Of a DNA stretch of 64,000 nt, positions 46,990 to 55,659 are shown one piece after another. The DNA is from Vibrio coralliilyticus (GTDB lineage Bacteria; Pseudomonadota; Gammaproteobacteria; Enterobacterales; Vibrionaceae), in contig NZ_CP024628.1 in NCBI RefSeq assembly GCF_024449095.1, forward strand, positions 186,001-250,000, in the 5' to 3' direction. Position numbers and translations under genes: made by a program. Within the stretch, counting starts at the first letter, position 1, and each line of letters starts with the position of its first letter. Under the pieces are notes generated by a model, which saw only the letters and a list, made by a program, of their open reading frames with translations, was not told the DNA's origin and made no database searches.

Positions 46990-47006
46990 ATAATGTCGTT
47001 ACACGG

Positions 47007-47498
47007 CTATGGTTTGAGCCTTGCCATGTAATAAGTGTTTTGGTATTTGCCTTCTCTGAAAACCGAATTTTTCGCTTCGCCTTCAATTTCAAAGCCAAAT
47101 TTTTTATAGCACGCGATCGCCGCTTCGTTATCCGTATTGACCTCGAGATGAACGCGCTTTATTTGCAGCCAGTTGTCTGCTAAATCAAGTACAGTTTCAA
47201 TCAGCTTACTAGCTATACCCATACCATGATAGTCATCATGAACACCTAGACCGAAAGTCGCACTGTGAGCGGTACGAGGCCGCTGAGAATGCTCAAAACC
47301 TATGTTTCCGACCACTTTGCCATCTAATTCCGCGACAAAGCTATAAATACCGGTAGGCATGTTTTCCAGTCTTTGTGTCCACATTGCCACAGAGGGTTTG
47401 GGCAATTGGAGAGTTTCGCGTTGTGCTTTAGGTTGAGAGTAGATCTCACACATTGCGGCGGCATCACTGACTTGAGTCGGACGAATTGTTATTTCCAT
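47007..47498 (-). CDS. GNAT acetyltransferase, YhhY/AaaT-like
   Basis: A 163-aa acetyltransferase. YHGMGIASKLIETVLDLADNWLQIKRVHLEVNTDNEAAIACYKKFGFEIEG runs through the acetyl-CoA loop and motif B and follows E. coli YhhY closely, as does the start ITIRPTQVSDAAAMCEIYSQP. YhhY-type enzymes acetylate amino acids. I start at 47498, where GAAGG is 7 bases upstream; an upstream ATG would add 16 residues not seen in the family. Confidence 0.87.
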   Translation of the reverse strand: MEITIRPTQVSDAAAMCEIYSQPKAQRETLQLPKPSVAMWTQRLENMPTGIYSFVAELDGKVVGNIGFEHSQRPRTAHSATFGLGVHDDYHGMGIASKLIETVLDLADNWLQIKRVHLEVNTDNEAAIACYKKFGFEIEGEAKNSVFREGKYQNTYYMARLKP

Positions 47499-47711
47499 AT
47501 TATTACCTTCTCGACTGGTTAAACATAGCTCAACAATAACGAGCAAGGACTTAAAGATAAAGTATTGTTTTAACTTATTTTAATTAAGTGAAACTTTACT
47601 CTGATGCACGTTGAACGCTATGAGTACTACGGACGTTTAATTTGTAAATAAGTTTGTCTATTCACTAGTGAAGAATTAAGGTGTCTCTGAGCGAATAAAA
47701 GGAATAACAAA

Positions 47712-48890
47712 ATGGAACAGTCGGCTAGCTGGAAAACCCCTCAAAACTTCTTAATCATCATCTCTATCGTCGTTCCCATTGCATTTTCCAGTTGGATGGC
47801 ACTACTCAATAACTTTGTGATTGAAAAGGCACAGTTTGATGGCGCAGATATTGGGCTTTTGCAGAGTGTACGTGAAATTCCCGGCTTTTTAGCCTTTACC
47901 GCAGTGTTTGTTTTAATGTTTATTCGTGAACAACGGTTTATGTTGCTGGCATTGGGGGCTCTCACTCTGGGCACCGCTATGACAGGTTTTTTCCCTTCAC
48001 TTTTTGGATTGTTAATGACGACCTTATTGATGTCTACAGGGTTCCACTATTTTGAGACTCTTAAACAATCTCTTTCACTACAATGGCTTTCGAAAGATGA
48101 AGCACCGGAAATGTTGGGTAAGTTTATTTCCGTCGGTGCGTTAGCATCACTGGTGACTTATGGCGCATTGTGGGTCTGTCTGGAAATGCTGAAAATGGAT
48201 TTCCAGTGGGTCTATCTTACTTTTGGTGGCATTGGTTTTCTATTAGTGGTTTGGATGGCTTTTTCATTTCCGCAGTTCCAAACTCAAGTCCAACAAAATA
48301 AAAAACTGGTCTTACGCAAGCGTTATTGGTTGTATTATGCACTGACCTTCATGAGTGGCGCTCGTCGACAAATCTTTACCGTTTTTGCTGGCTTCCTGAT
48401 GGTGGAAAAGTTTGGTTATTCAGCAGCTGATATCACGATGCTGTTTCTGATCAACTATTTATTTAATTTCTTGTTTGCTAAAAAAATAGGCAAATTCATT
48501 GGTAAAGTCGGCGAGCGTAAGGCGCTGTTGTTCGAGTACACTGGGCTGGTACTTATCTTCGTAGGCTATGGTTTAGTACAAAGCGCTGAATGGGCTGCGG
48601 CGTTGTACGTCATCGATCATCTATTTTTTGCGCTAGCCTTGGCAATCAAAACCTACCTCCAGAAAATAGCGGATCCTGCAGATATGGCTTCAACTGCTGG
48701 TGTGTCATTTACGATTAACCACATCGCAGCGGTATTCATTCCTGTTTCTTTTGGTTTGATCTGGTTAATCTCGCCTTCAGTGGTTTTCTATATTGGCGCA
48801 GCGATGGCAGGGGTATCATTTCTTCTATCGCTTAATATTCCGGCCAAACCTGAAGAAGGTAATGAAGTGCGTATCCTCCGTTGGAGTTAG
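47712..48890 (+). CDS. MFS transporter
   Basis: A 392-aa inner-membrane protein with about twelve hydrophobic segments in the two-halves layout of the major facilitator superfamily. FDGADIGLLQSVREIPGFLAF and the basic loop FIREQRF sit between the early helices. FGYSAADITMLFLINYLFNFLFAKKIGKFIGKVGERKAL opens the second half with the typical G-x-x-x-D/G-R/K-x-G-x-R pattern. Substrate unknown. AAAAGGAA precedes the ATG. Confidence 0.85.
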   Translation: MEQSASWKTPQNFLIIISIVVPIAFSSWMALLNNFVIEKAQFDGADIGLLQSVREIPGFLAFTAVFVLMFIREQRFMLLALGALTLGTAMTGFFPSLFGLLMTTLLMSTGFHYFETLKQSLSLQWLSKDEAPEMLGKFISVGALASLVTYGALWVCLEMLKMDFQWVYLTFGGIGFLLVVWMAFSFPQFQTQVQQNKKLVLRKRYWLYYALTFMSGARRQIFTVFAGFLMVEKFGYSAADITMLFLINYLFNFLFAKKIGKFIGKVGERKALLFEYTGLVLIFVGYGLVQSAEWAAALYVIDHLFFALALAIKTYLQKIADPADMASTAGVSFTINHIAAVFIPVSFGLIWLISPSVVFYIGAAMAGVSFLLSLNIPAKPEEGNEVRILRWS

Positions 48891-48970
48891 GCAAAAGCCA
48901 AGGGTAGAGCCTTCGTTTTTCCGTGAAGAGATGTTTAGCGACAGCCCTTTAGCTATGTGGCGCTTTACTC

Positions 48971-48976
48971 TATAAT
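48971..48976 (+). promoter_or_regulatory. -10 element (TATAAT) before the rRNA/tRNA methyltransferase gene
   Basis: A perfect TATAAT 49 bp before the chosen start, with only a weak -35 (TTTAGC) at 17-bp spacing. Confidence 0.45.
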
Positions 48977-49024
48977 TGCCGCGCTTTAGTGTGGGGTATC
49001 ACCCTCTTTCACCTTGGATACATT

Positions 49025-49762
49025 ATGATTTCGAAAAACCAACTTAAATTACTTCGTGCCTTAGGCCAAAAGAAACAACGTAAGGCGCATGGTCTATTTT
49101 TGGTCCAAGGTGAGAAGAATGTACTTGAGTTGGCAAAGAGTTCACTAACGGTACAGCAGATCTTCGCTACGTCGGAGTTTCTGGCAGAGCATCATTCAAC
49201 ATTAAGCGATTTTGAATGTATCGAAGCGCCATTAGATGAATTAACGAAGGCAAGTACGTTGGTGAGCAATAACGCGGCGATTGCGGTAGTGAACACCCCT
49301 TGTGTTGACGAACCCAAAGCTCAGGGCTTGATGATTGCTTTAGATGGTGTCTCGGATCCTGGCAATTTGGGGACGATCATTCGTGTTGCAGATTGGTATG
49401 GTATTAAGCATATCGTTGCCAGTAATGATTGTGCTGACCCGTATAACCCGAAAACCATTAGTGCCACTATGGGCAGTTTTGGTCGTGTCACAGTCAGCCA
49501 ATTAGACCTACCTAGCTATTTAGAGCAAGCTAACTTACCGGTTTATGGGGCATTTCTTGAAGGTGAGAGTGTACATAACGTCGAGTTTGCAGCCGAAGGT
49601 ATTTTGCTGATGGGCAGTGAATCTCACGGTATTCGTGAGCAAGCCGCTCAGTTTGTCACAGACAAGATCACCATACCTGCTTTTGGTGGTGCTGAGTCAC
49701 TTAACGTGGCGATGGCAACGGGGATCATTTTAGATAACTTACGTCGCCAGCATGGTGAATAA
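49025..49762 (+). CDS. TrmH/SpoU-family RNA 2'-O-methyltransferase
   Basis: A 245-aa SPOUT methyltransferase. The N-terminal substrate-binding domain includes KKQRKAHGLFLVQGEKNVLEL. The knotted SAM domain carries motif 1 (DPGNLGTIIRVADWYGI), motif 2 (LLMGSESHGI) and motif 3 (IPAFGGAESLNVAMATGIIL). The start is set at 49025, because an upstream ATG at 48989 lies near the promoter. It probably methylates ribose in rRNA or tRNA; the site cannot be read from sequence. Confidence 0.9.
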   Translation: MISKNQLKLLRALGQKKQRKAHGLFLVQGEKNVLELAKSSLTVQQIFATSEFLAEHHSTLSDFECIEAPLDELTKASTLVSNNAAIAVVNTPCVDEPKAQGLMIALDGVSDPGNLGTIIRVADWYGIKHIVASNDCADPYNPKTISATMGSFGRVTVSQLDLPSYLEQANLPVYGAFLEGESVHNVEFAAEGILLMGSESHGIREQAAQFVTDKITIPAFGGAESLNVAMATGIILDNLRRQHGE

Positions 49763-49780
49763 AAAGTCCTGAATGCAGAA

Positions 49781-49808
49781 AAGCGCAGTGATCCACTGCG
49801 CTTTCTTG
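49781..49808. terminator. terminator hairpin between methyltransferase and ferredoxin
   Basis: AAGCGCAGTG (49781-49790) and CACTGCGCTT (49794-49803) with a 3-nt loop, then TCTTGT. It lies between convergent genes. Confidence 0.85.
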
Positions 49809-49826
49809 TATCTGAATATAGAGAAT

Positions 49827-50150
49827 CTACTTCTCTAACATCCCTAATTTATCCGGTACGCCATTCCACTTCTCAGCGCCATCCATAGCTGGTTTTACTT
49901 CGGTTTGCACTGGCCATAATTCGGCGAGTTCTGCATTCAATTCAATGTAAACGGTTTGATCTTCCGGTACTTCATCTTCCTGAAAAATCGCATTAGCGTC
50001 GCATTCATCAACACATAAACCACAGTCGATGCATTCGATGGGATTGATCACCATAAAGTTTGGCCCTTCGTGGAAAGCATCTGCAGGGCATACAGCGACA
50101 CAGTCTGTGTATTTACATTGAATGCAGTTATCTGTTACGACGAACGCCAT
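49827..50150 (-). CDS. fdxA: seven-iron ferredoxin FdxA
   Basis: A 107-aa ferredoxin with one [3Fe-4S] and one [4Fe-4S] cluster. [14 protein letters not shown] (Cys9, 12, 17, 21) and [11 protein letters not shown] (Cys40, 43, 46, 50) match the Azotobacter ferredoxin I spacing; Cys9, 17 and 50 would hold the 3Fe cluster and Cys21, 40, 43 and 46 the 4Fe cluster. The C-terminal 50 residues form the usual cap. It is divergent from the FAD oxidoreductase gene, a possible redox partner. Confidence 0.94.
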   Translation of the reverse strand: MAFVVTDNCIQCKYTDCVAVCPADAFHEGPNFMVINPIECIDCGLCVDECDANAIFQEDEVPEDQTVYIELNAELAELWPVQTEVKPAMDGAEKWNGVPDKLGMLEK

Positions 50151-50359
50151 GGTGATCCGCTCTTTTAGTTAGTCAAAATCGAAGAATGGGGATGATACTC
50201 ATCCCAAGCTAAAATTCAATATCCAGCACGGTGATTGTTACTAATGCTGTCTGATTTAGTATGACAGACAATTTAATTTCTCGTAAAATGCGCGCCATTG
50301 TGAGCTGACCGTTTGTCAGACGGTTTTGGCTAAGACACCTATCTATACGAGACATCAAC

Positions 50360-51976
50360 ATGATACGTTTAACTGAAATTAAACTTCCTCTCGATCATGA
50401 GGAAGAGGCGCTGACTGCTGCCATTACCAAGAAGCTTGGCATCTCTGAAGACCAAGTCATCTCTTTCAATGTGTTCAGACGTGGCTATGATGCTCGTAAA
50501 AAAGCCAACATCCTACTTATCTACACGCTAGACGTTATCGTTGAAAACGAAGCTGCGCTTCTTGAGCAGTTCGTTAGCGACCCGCACGTAAAAGAGACTC
50601 CAGACATGGAGTACAAGTTCGTAGCGAAAGCACCAGAGAACCTAACAGAGCGTCCAGTAGTTATCGGTTTTGGCCCATGTGGTCTATTTGCCGCGCTGAT
50701 TCTTGCACAAGCGGGCTTTAAACCTATCGTTGTTGAACGTGGTAAAGAGGTCCGTGAGCGTACAAAAGATACCTTCGGTTTCTGGCGTAAGCGCACTCTA
50801 AACACGGAATCAAACGTACAGTTTGGTGAAGGTGGTGCAGGTACGTTCTCTGACGGTAAGCTTTACAGCCAAGTAAAAGATCCAAATTTCTATGGTCGAA
50901 AAGTCATTACGGAGTTTGTGGAAGCTGGTGCGCCAGAAGAGATCATGTACGTCAGTAAGCCACATATTGGTACGTTTAAGCTGGTCACCATGATCGAGAA
51001 GATGCGTGCGAAAATTATCGAACTGGGTGGCGAGATTCGCTTTAGTACGCGCGTCGATGATATCCACATGGATGGCGAGCAAATCACAGGTTTAACACTA
51101 TCAAACGGCGAAGAGATTAAATCTCGCTACGTTGTTCTAGCCGTCGGCCACAGTGCGCGTGATACCTTTGAAATGCTGCACGATCGCGGCGTGTACATGG
51201 AAGCGAAGCCGTTCTCGGTTGGTTTCCGTATTGAGCACAAGCAGTCAATGATCGATGAAGCGCGCTTTGGTCCTAACGCGGGCAACCCAATTCTTGGCGC
51301 CGCCGACTACAAGCTGGTGCATCATTGTAAGAATGGTCGTACCGTGTACAGCTTCTGTATGTGTCCGGGTGGTACTGTCGTTGCCGCTACGTCTGAAGAA
51401 GGCCGCGTGGTCACAAATGGCATGAGTCAGTACTCGCGCTCAGAGCGCAACGCGAACAGTGCTATTGTCGTTGGCATCGATCCAGAACGTGATTATCCAG
51501 GTGACCCACTGGCAGGCATCCGCTTCCAGCGTGAGCTTGAATCGGGTGCTTACGTTCTGGGTGGTGAAAACTACGATGCACCAGCACAGAAGATAGGTGA
51601 TTTTCTAAAAGGTCGCGATCCAAGTGAGCTCGGTGATGTTCAACCATCATTTACGCCGGGAATTCACCTTACGGATATTTCTAAAGCGCTGCCTGATTTC
51701 GCTATAGAAGCGATCCGAGAAGCAATTCCGGCGTTTGATAAGAAGATTAAGGGTTTTGCATCTGAGGATGGTTTGCTCACAGGGGTGGAAACTCGTACTT
51801 CTTCACCAGTGTGTATCAAGCGTGGCAAAGACTTCCAGAGTGTAAACCTCAAAGGCTTCTATCCTGCGGGTGAAGGCGCAGGTTACGCTGGAGGGATCCT
51901 TTCTGCGGGTATAGATGGCATCAAAGTAGCTGAAGCCCTATCCAAGGCTATGGTGTCCGATCTAGAAAAGGCATAA
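50360..51976 (+). CDS. FAD-dependent dehydrogenase, COG2509 type
   Basis: A 538-aa flavoprotein. An N-terminal domain of about 90 residues precedes the Rossmann motif VVIGFGPCGLFAALILAQAGFKPIVVERG (about 99-127). NVQFGEGGAGTFSDGKLYSQ (about 153-172), VLAVGHSARDTFEML and the C-terminal FAD motif GFYPAGEGAGYAGGILSAGIDGIKVAEAL are the landmarks of the uncharacterised COG2509 family. The substrate is not known. Codon use is richer in preferred codons than in most neighbours, suggesting good expression. Confidence 0.88.
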   Translation: MIRLTEIKLPLDHEEEALTAAITKKLGISEDQVISFNVFRRGYDARKKANILLIYTLDVIVENEAALLEQFVSDPHVKETPDMEYKFVAKAPENLTERPVVIGFGPCGLFAALILAQAGFKPIVVERGKEVRERTKDTFGFWRKRTLNTESNVQFGEGGAGTFSDGKLYSQVKDPNFYGRKVITEFVEAGAPEEIMYVSKPHIGTFKLVTMIEKMRAKIIELGGEIRFSTRVDDIHMDGEQITGLTLSNGEEIKSRYVVLAVGHSARDTFEMLHDRGVYMEAKPFSVGFRIEHKQSMIDEARFGPNAGNPILGAADYKLVHHCKNGRTVYSFCMCPGGTVVAATSEEGRVVTNGMSQYSRSERNANSAIVVGIDPERDYPGDPLAGIRFQRELESGAYVLGGENYDAPAQKIGDFLKGRDPSELGDVQPSFTPGIHLTDISKALPDFAIEAIREAIPAFDKKIKGFASEDGLLTGVETRTSSPVCIKRGKDFQSVNLKGFYPAGEGAGYAGGILSAGIDGIKVAEALSKAMVSDLEKA

Positions 51977-51995
51977 TTCACATCAGCAAATTACT

Positions 51996-52026
51996 AAGCT
52001 CTTCTGTAATAACAGAAGAGCTTTTC
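51996..52026 (+). terminator. rho-independent terminator after the FAD dehydrogenase gene
   Basis: AAGCTCTTCTGT (51996-52007) and ACAGAAGAGCTT (52012-52023) with a 4-nt loop, followed by TTCCCC. 20 bp after the stop. Confidence 0.85.
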
Positions 52027-52086
52027 CCCTTAGAAAAAAGGTTGATATTCTGAAAGCCTGAGCCTGTTGCTATCCTTTGGTATTGG

Positions 52087-52440
52087 TTAATCTATTTCCC
52101 ATTTTACTCCCACACTAAAATCCCCTTGTTCCGTTGATTGAATATGGGTTTCGATCCCTCTATCTGGAAACTCACTGATATAGCATTCACTAGAGTTGCC
52201 GTTTTGCTTTGACGTTTCTCGATTTAATTGTGTCTGCGTTTTATTGGTACATTCGCTACCTGAATAGTGTGATTGTATTGGTGCAGCGTCTTCCGTGTAT
52301 GGAGATGATTGCCACTGGTTGACACTTTCGGTGGGGAGAACATCAGTTATCTCATCAAGGAAAGTTCCTGCATTTACAAAGCTCGTTGAAAAGGCCAGCA
52401 AAATGGCCAGCAAAATGGCCATGCATAAAAATTTGATCAC
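52087..52440 (-). CDS. small secreted protein of unknown function
   Basis: A 117-aa exported protein with a GTG start. The signal peptide MIKFLCMAILLAILLAFSTS is cleaved near VNA|G. The mature part of about 90 residues is polar, rich in Thr, Ser, Glu and Gln, with a Cys pair (SECTNK and SECYIS) that could form one disulfide. I recognise no family. The signal-peptide core is encoded by a 12-bp tandem repeat. The frame is clean and the signal peptide convincing, but no strong ribosome binding site is visible. Confidence 0.5.
   Translation of the reverse strand: MIKFLCMAILLAILLAFSTSFVNAGTFLDEITDVLPTESVNQWQSSPYTEDAAPIQSHYSGSECTNKTQTQLNRETSKQNGNSSECYISEFPDRGIETHIQSTEQGDFSVGVKWEID
52393..52421. 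repeat. 12-bp tandem repeat in a signal-peptide coding region
   Basis: Two perfect copies of GGCCAGCAAAAT plus GGCCA of a third. On the minus strand each codes Ile-Leu-Leu-Ala in the hydrophobic core of the signal peptide. Copy-number change would lengthen or shorten the core by four residues. Confidence 0.8.
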
Positions 52441-52601
52441 AGTTGTGCCTGTTTAAAAGGGTTTGAGAGATTGTGTTTTATAAAATAGAGGCAAAAACAA
52501 TGCAGGACAATAAAAAATTATCGTAAAACGATGGTTTTTTATTGATAATTGATTTTTGTTACTTTAAGGTGAACTCAAATTAATGCTACCTAGGATGTTT
52601 T

Positions 52602-53129
52602 ATGACACAACAATCGATAAGCACATTCAGCCGAAAATTATTAGTACTATTTTGGTTCTCTCTGATTTTTACTGCTGTGTTGAATACTGTATTTTGGTTT
52701 TCTGCAACTCTATGGAATGTGGAGTGGTTCGAGGCGAGCTTTCCAGTAGAGGTCGAGTTGCCTTTGAGTTTTACGCGGTCATTGATTGGTTTTCTACCAA
52801 GTATGCTGACAACATTTCTGACAATGGCTCTATTGTGGCAATTAATAGTTCTATTCCGCTTATATGAAAGAGGGCAGGTCTTTGAGCGTCAAAACACGCT
52901 ATGTTACAAAAAGATCAGCTACTTGCTGATGGCAACACCTTTCGTTCAATTTATCATGGGTATACTTCTCAGCTTTGCATTGTCGTACAATGACGGAAAC
53001 TGGAGCATGTCCTTTAACGTCAATGACGCTGATATCACAATGTTTGTTATTGGTTTGATTGTTCGCGTCATTGCAGTGGTAATGGAAAGAGCGGCAGAGC
53101 TTCAAAAAGAAAGTGAGCTGACAATTTAA
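52602..53129 (+). CDS. DUF2975-type membrane protein
   Basis: A 175-aa inner-membrane protein with four hydrophobic segments (about 14-34, 60-84, 104-126 and 145-162). LYERGQVFERQNTLCYKKISYLLMATPF between the second and third helices fits the DUF2975 family (yerGkvFs.en...l). Such proteins are usually encoded with a small XRE regulator, as here 10 bp downstream. Function unknown. Confidence 0.8.
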   Translation: MTQQSISTFSRKLLVLFWFSLIFTAVLNTVFWFSATLWNVEWFEASFPVEVELPLSFTRSLIGFLPSMLTTFLTMALLWQLIVLFRLYERGQVFERQNTLCYKKISYLLMATPFVQFIMGILLSFALSYNDGNWSMSFNVNDADITMFVIGLIVRVIAVVMERAAELQKESELTI

Positions 53130-53139
53130 GTGAAAAATT

Positions 53140-53358
53140 ATGGCAATTGTAATTAACCTTGACGTCATGTTAGCTAAGCGAAAAATGCGCTCCAATGAGT
53201 TAGCAAAATTAGTTGGTATTACTGAACAAAACCTATCAGTGCTTAAAAATGGTCGGGCGAAAGCGGTCAAGTTAGCGACTTTAGAAGCTATCTGTAAGCA
53301 TCTTGATTGCCAACCCGGAGATATTCTGGAGTATTCCCCGACTGATAATGAGTGCTAA
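53140..53358 (+). CDS. small XRE-family HTH regulator (YozG-type)
   Basis: A 72-aa protein that is almost entirely a helix-turn-helix: MLAKRKMRSNELAKLVGITEQNLSVLKNGRAKAVKLATLEAICKHLDCQPGDILEY. This is the short Cro/CI group regularly paired with DUF2975 membrane proteins. It probably regulates its own operon. The start has only a weak ribosome binding site, suggesting coupling to the gene before it. Confidence 0.88.
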   Translation: MAIVINLDVMLAKRKMRSNELAKLVGITEQNLSVLKNGRAKAVKLATLEAICKHLDCQPGDILEYSPTDNEC

Positions 53359-53382
53359 TGCTTGAAAATCGAGCAACAGAAC

Positions 53383-53410
53383 AAAGCCAGAGCTTGCCTC
53401 TGGCTTTTAA
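53383..53410. terminator. terminator hairpin between HTH gene and LysR gene
   Basis: AAAGCCAGAG (53383-53392) and CTCTGGCTTT (53398-53407) with a 5-nt loop; T-rich on both strands. It separates convergent genes. Confidence 0.85.
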
Positions 53411-53415
53411 TTGGC

Positions 53416-54327
53416 TTATTCATTAAAACAATCTTGCAGATACTCAATGAAAGTTTTGATTTGACTGGGAATGTACTTAGATTGTGCATATTGGGCGATG
53501 ATTTTTCCTTGATAGTTTCCTCCCACGTGCCAGTCAGGTAATACTTCAATCACTTGCCCAGAATCAATATAGGACTGAATTGCAAACTCAGGGAAAACCG
53601 ATATTCCCACACCGCGCAATACTGCTTCGCGTCGAATTTCACTATGGTTGACCGCGAATGAACCACCGACGTTCATTGATAGCTTTTTGTTGTTGTTAGT
53701 GAACTCCCACACCCTATCCTTGGGATTTTCTCCTAAGCACAAGCAGTTGTGATTGGAAATGTCTTCGGGGTGAGTGGGGATACCACACCTCTCAAAGTAA
53801 GCAGGGCTGGCACACATGACCAAGCGACATTGACTGAGCTGCTTTGCAATTAAACCTTCAGTCGGCTTATCCGTAATGTGAATGATGACATCTACTTCAT
53901 CACCAATAGGGTCGATATAGTGATCAGCGACTTTCAGTTGCAATGAAATGTTGGGAAAACGGTCAATAAAACTGAGGATCATTGGCATGAGAACCTGCCG
54001 GGAAAGGGCTTTAGGTGCAGCGACACGCAGCACGCCTGATACATCAGTTTTATCTACTTGGGCAGCAGAGATAGCCATTTTTGCCGAGTTCATCATATCA
54101 CTGCACAAGCTGTAGACCTCCTGTCCTGTGGTGCTCAGACGCATCTGTCTCGTCGTTCTTTCCAACAGCTTTTCTTGCAATGCACTTTCCAGCCGAGTGA
54201 TAGAACGACTGACTGATGAAGGTGACACACCAAGCCTCTGAGCGGTTTTCGAAAAGCTCCCAGATTCGACCACATTTACGAAAATTGCCATCTCAGATAA
54301 GAGAGGAATTAATTTATTTGTGTCCAC
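53416..54327 (-). CDS. LysR-family regulator of the ArgG-like operon
   Basis: A 303-aa LysR regulator with a GTG start preceded by AAGGA. The helix-turn-helix lies in GSFSKTAQRLGVSPSSVSRSITRLESALQEKL (about 22-53), the effector domain in VSGVLRVAAPKALSRQVLMPMI onwards (about 87-295). It is transcribed away from the ArgG-like/dioxygenase/exporter operon across a 105-bp gap, so it very likely controls that operon. Confidence 0.92.
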   Translation of the reverse strand: MDTNKLIPLLSEMAIFVNVVESGSFSKTAQRLGVSPSSVSRSITRLESALQEKLLERTTRQMRLSTTGQEVYSLCSDMMNSAKMAISAAQVDKTDVSGVLRVAAPKALSRQVLMPMILSFIDRFPNISLQLKVADHYIDPIGDEVDVIIHITDKPTEGLIAKQLSQCRLVMCASPAYFERCGIPTHPEDISNHNCLCLGENPKDRVWEFTNNNKKLSMNVGGSFAVNHSEIRREAVLRGVGISVFPEFAIQSYIDSGQVIEVLPDWHVGGNYQGKIIAQYAQSKYIPSQIKTFIEYLQDCFNE

Positions 54328-54432
54328 AGTGCAATTATCCTTTGCATTTCAGCTATATTGTTTCGTTCAAGTTACTTATGGATACTAATTAAGTCAATTG
54401 ACAGTATCCCAGAATATCCAAGGACGTGACGC

Positions 54433-55647
54433 GTGAAAAAAATAAGAAGCGTCGGTGATGTTAAGGCCGTCGCGAAAGTTGCTAATCATATTTTGACCTT
54501 ATTTAGCGGTGGCTTAGACAGCTCCTATGTGCTGGAGCTATTAAAAAGCAGTGATGTAAAAGTCACTGCAGTCGCGGTTAACCTCGGCGATGGGATAGAA
54601 GAATCGAAACTCAAGTTAATTACGGATCATTATGGTTTTGATCTCAAGATTATCGACGCAAGGCAGGAATTTGTTGAACACAGTTTAGTCTCGGCAATAC
54701 AGGCGCAAGCAATGTACCTCAATGACTATCCGGTCAGTTCCTCTTTATCACGGCCTATCATAGTGAAAAAGGCGGTCGAGTTGGCGGGGAGCTTAGATTG
54801 TGATGCAATCATTCATACAGCAAACCAGTCCCAAAATAGCTTGCGTCGTATTAATGGTGCGATAGAAGCATCAGGTTTTGATGGTTATTACGGTTCCCCC
54901 TATGAGTACTCAGCACTGTCTCGTGAAGATAAGGCACAGGCTTTGTTTCATTCAGGCTTAGTGGGATTTAAGACCCGAAACGTCAGCGGGGATTCAAATC
55001 TATGGTGCCGTGAATTCGAGTCTGGGGTTTTAGATGACCCTGAAAATTTTGTAGTTTCAGATTCGTTGTTTACCTGGTCAAAGTGGCAGCCAGAAAAACA
55101 TTTAGACAATGATCAAATTACGATCGGCTTCAGAAAGGGCTATCCTGTCACACTGAATGATAAGCCGATTAATTTACTAGAGTTAATTGCCTTCATTAAC
55201 AACTACGTTGGCGCGTATGAGATTGGTCGTTTTGTAGGGTTCGATCATCTCGATCAGGATGAAAAGGTACTAGAGGTGCGAGAAGCGCCCGCCGCCTTAG
55301 TTCTGATAAAGGCTTATAAGTTACTGGAGACAGCAACTTTACCTACAGATGTTCTCAAAGCGAAGGCATTGCATAACGATATGTGGACTCAGGAGGCTGT
55401 TGAAGGCCGTTGGGGAAGTATGTTGCAGTGTGCAAGCTATGCGTTCATCGCTCACACTGCCGAGTCCATCTCTGGCAGTGTCTCTTTCAACTTATCCAGA
55501 GGAAGCTTTATCCCCTCTGGGATAGTGGCTGATGAGCCGAAGTATCTACGTGATAGGGACGAGTGGGAAATTGAGATTGCTCAGCAAAGGTCACAACGAG
55601 CGCTCAAGTTCAATAGTCAATCTAGACCAAATCGTCAGTGGGTATAG
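54433..55647 (+). CDS. argininosuccinate-synthase-like ligase with altered substrate pocket
   Basis: A 404-aa member of the ArgG fold. The N-type ATP pyrophosphatase loop FSGGLDSS is at 24-31; YPVSSSLSRPIIVKKAVELA (about 99-118), SNLWCREFESGVLDDPE (about 183-199) and the C-terminal EIGRFVGF...EVREAPAALVLIKAYKLLE segment align with ArgG throughout. But the aspartate/citrulline segment HGxTGKGNDQVRFE of true ArgG reads HTANQSQNSLRRIN (128-141): the Thr and Asp that bind aspartate are replaced. It probably activates a different carboxylate or ureido-like substrate with ATP. GTG start; 12 bp ahead of the dioxygenase gene. Confidence 0.85.
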   Translation: MKKIRSVGDVKAVAKVANHILTLFSGGLDSSYVLELLKSSDVKVTAVAVNLGDGIEESKLKLITDHYGFDLKIIDARQEFVEHSLVSAIQAQAMYLNDYPVSSSLSRPIIVKKAVELAGSLDCDAIIHTANQSQNSLRRINGAIEASGFDGYYGSPYEYSALSREDKAQALFHSGLVGFKTRNVSGDSNLWCREFESGVLDDPENFVVSDSLFTWSKWQPEKHLDNDQITIGFRKGYPVTLNDKPINLLELIAFINNYVGAYEIGRFVGFDHLDQDEKVLEVREAPAALVLIKAYKLLETATLPTDVLKAKALHNDMWTQEAVEGRWGSMLQCASYAFIAHTAESISGSVSFNLSRGSFIPSGIVADEPKYLRDRDEWEIEIAQQRSQRALKFNSQSRPNRQWV

Positions 55648-55659
55648 GAACTACCGCCG

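Noticed and set aside
52583..52867. 94-aa plus-strand frame overlapping the DUF2975 gene
   Set aside because: Same region in another frame; the DUF2975 protein has clear membrane helices and a family pattern, this frame has neither.
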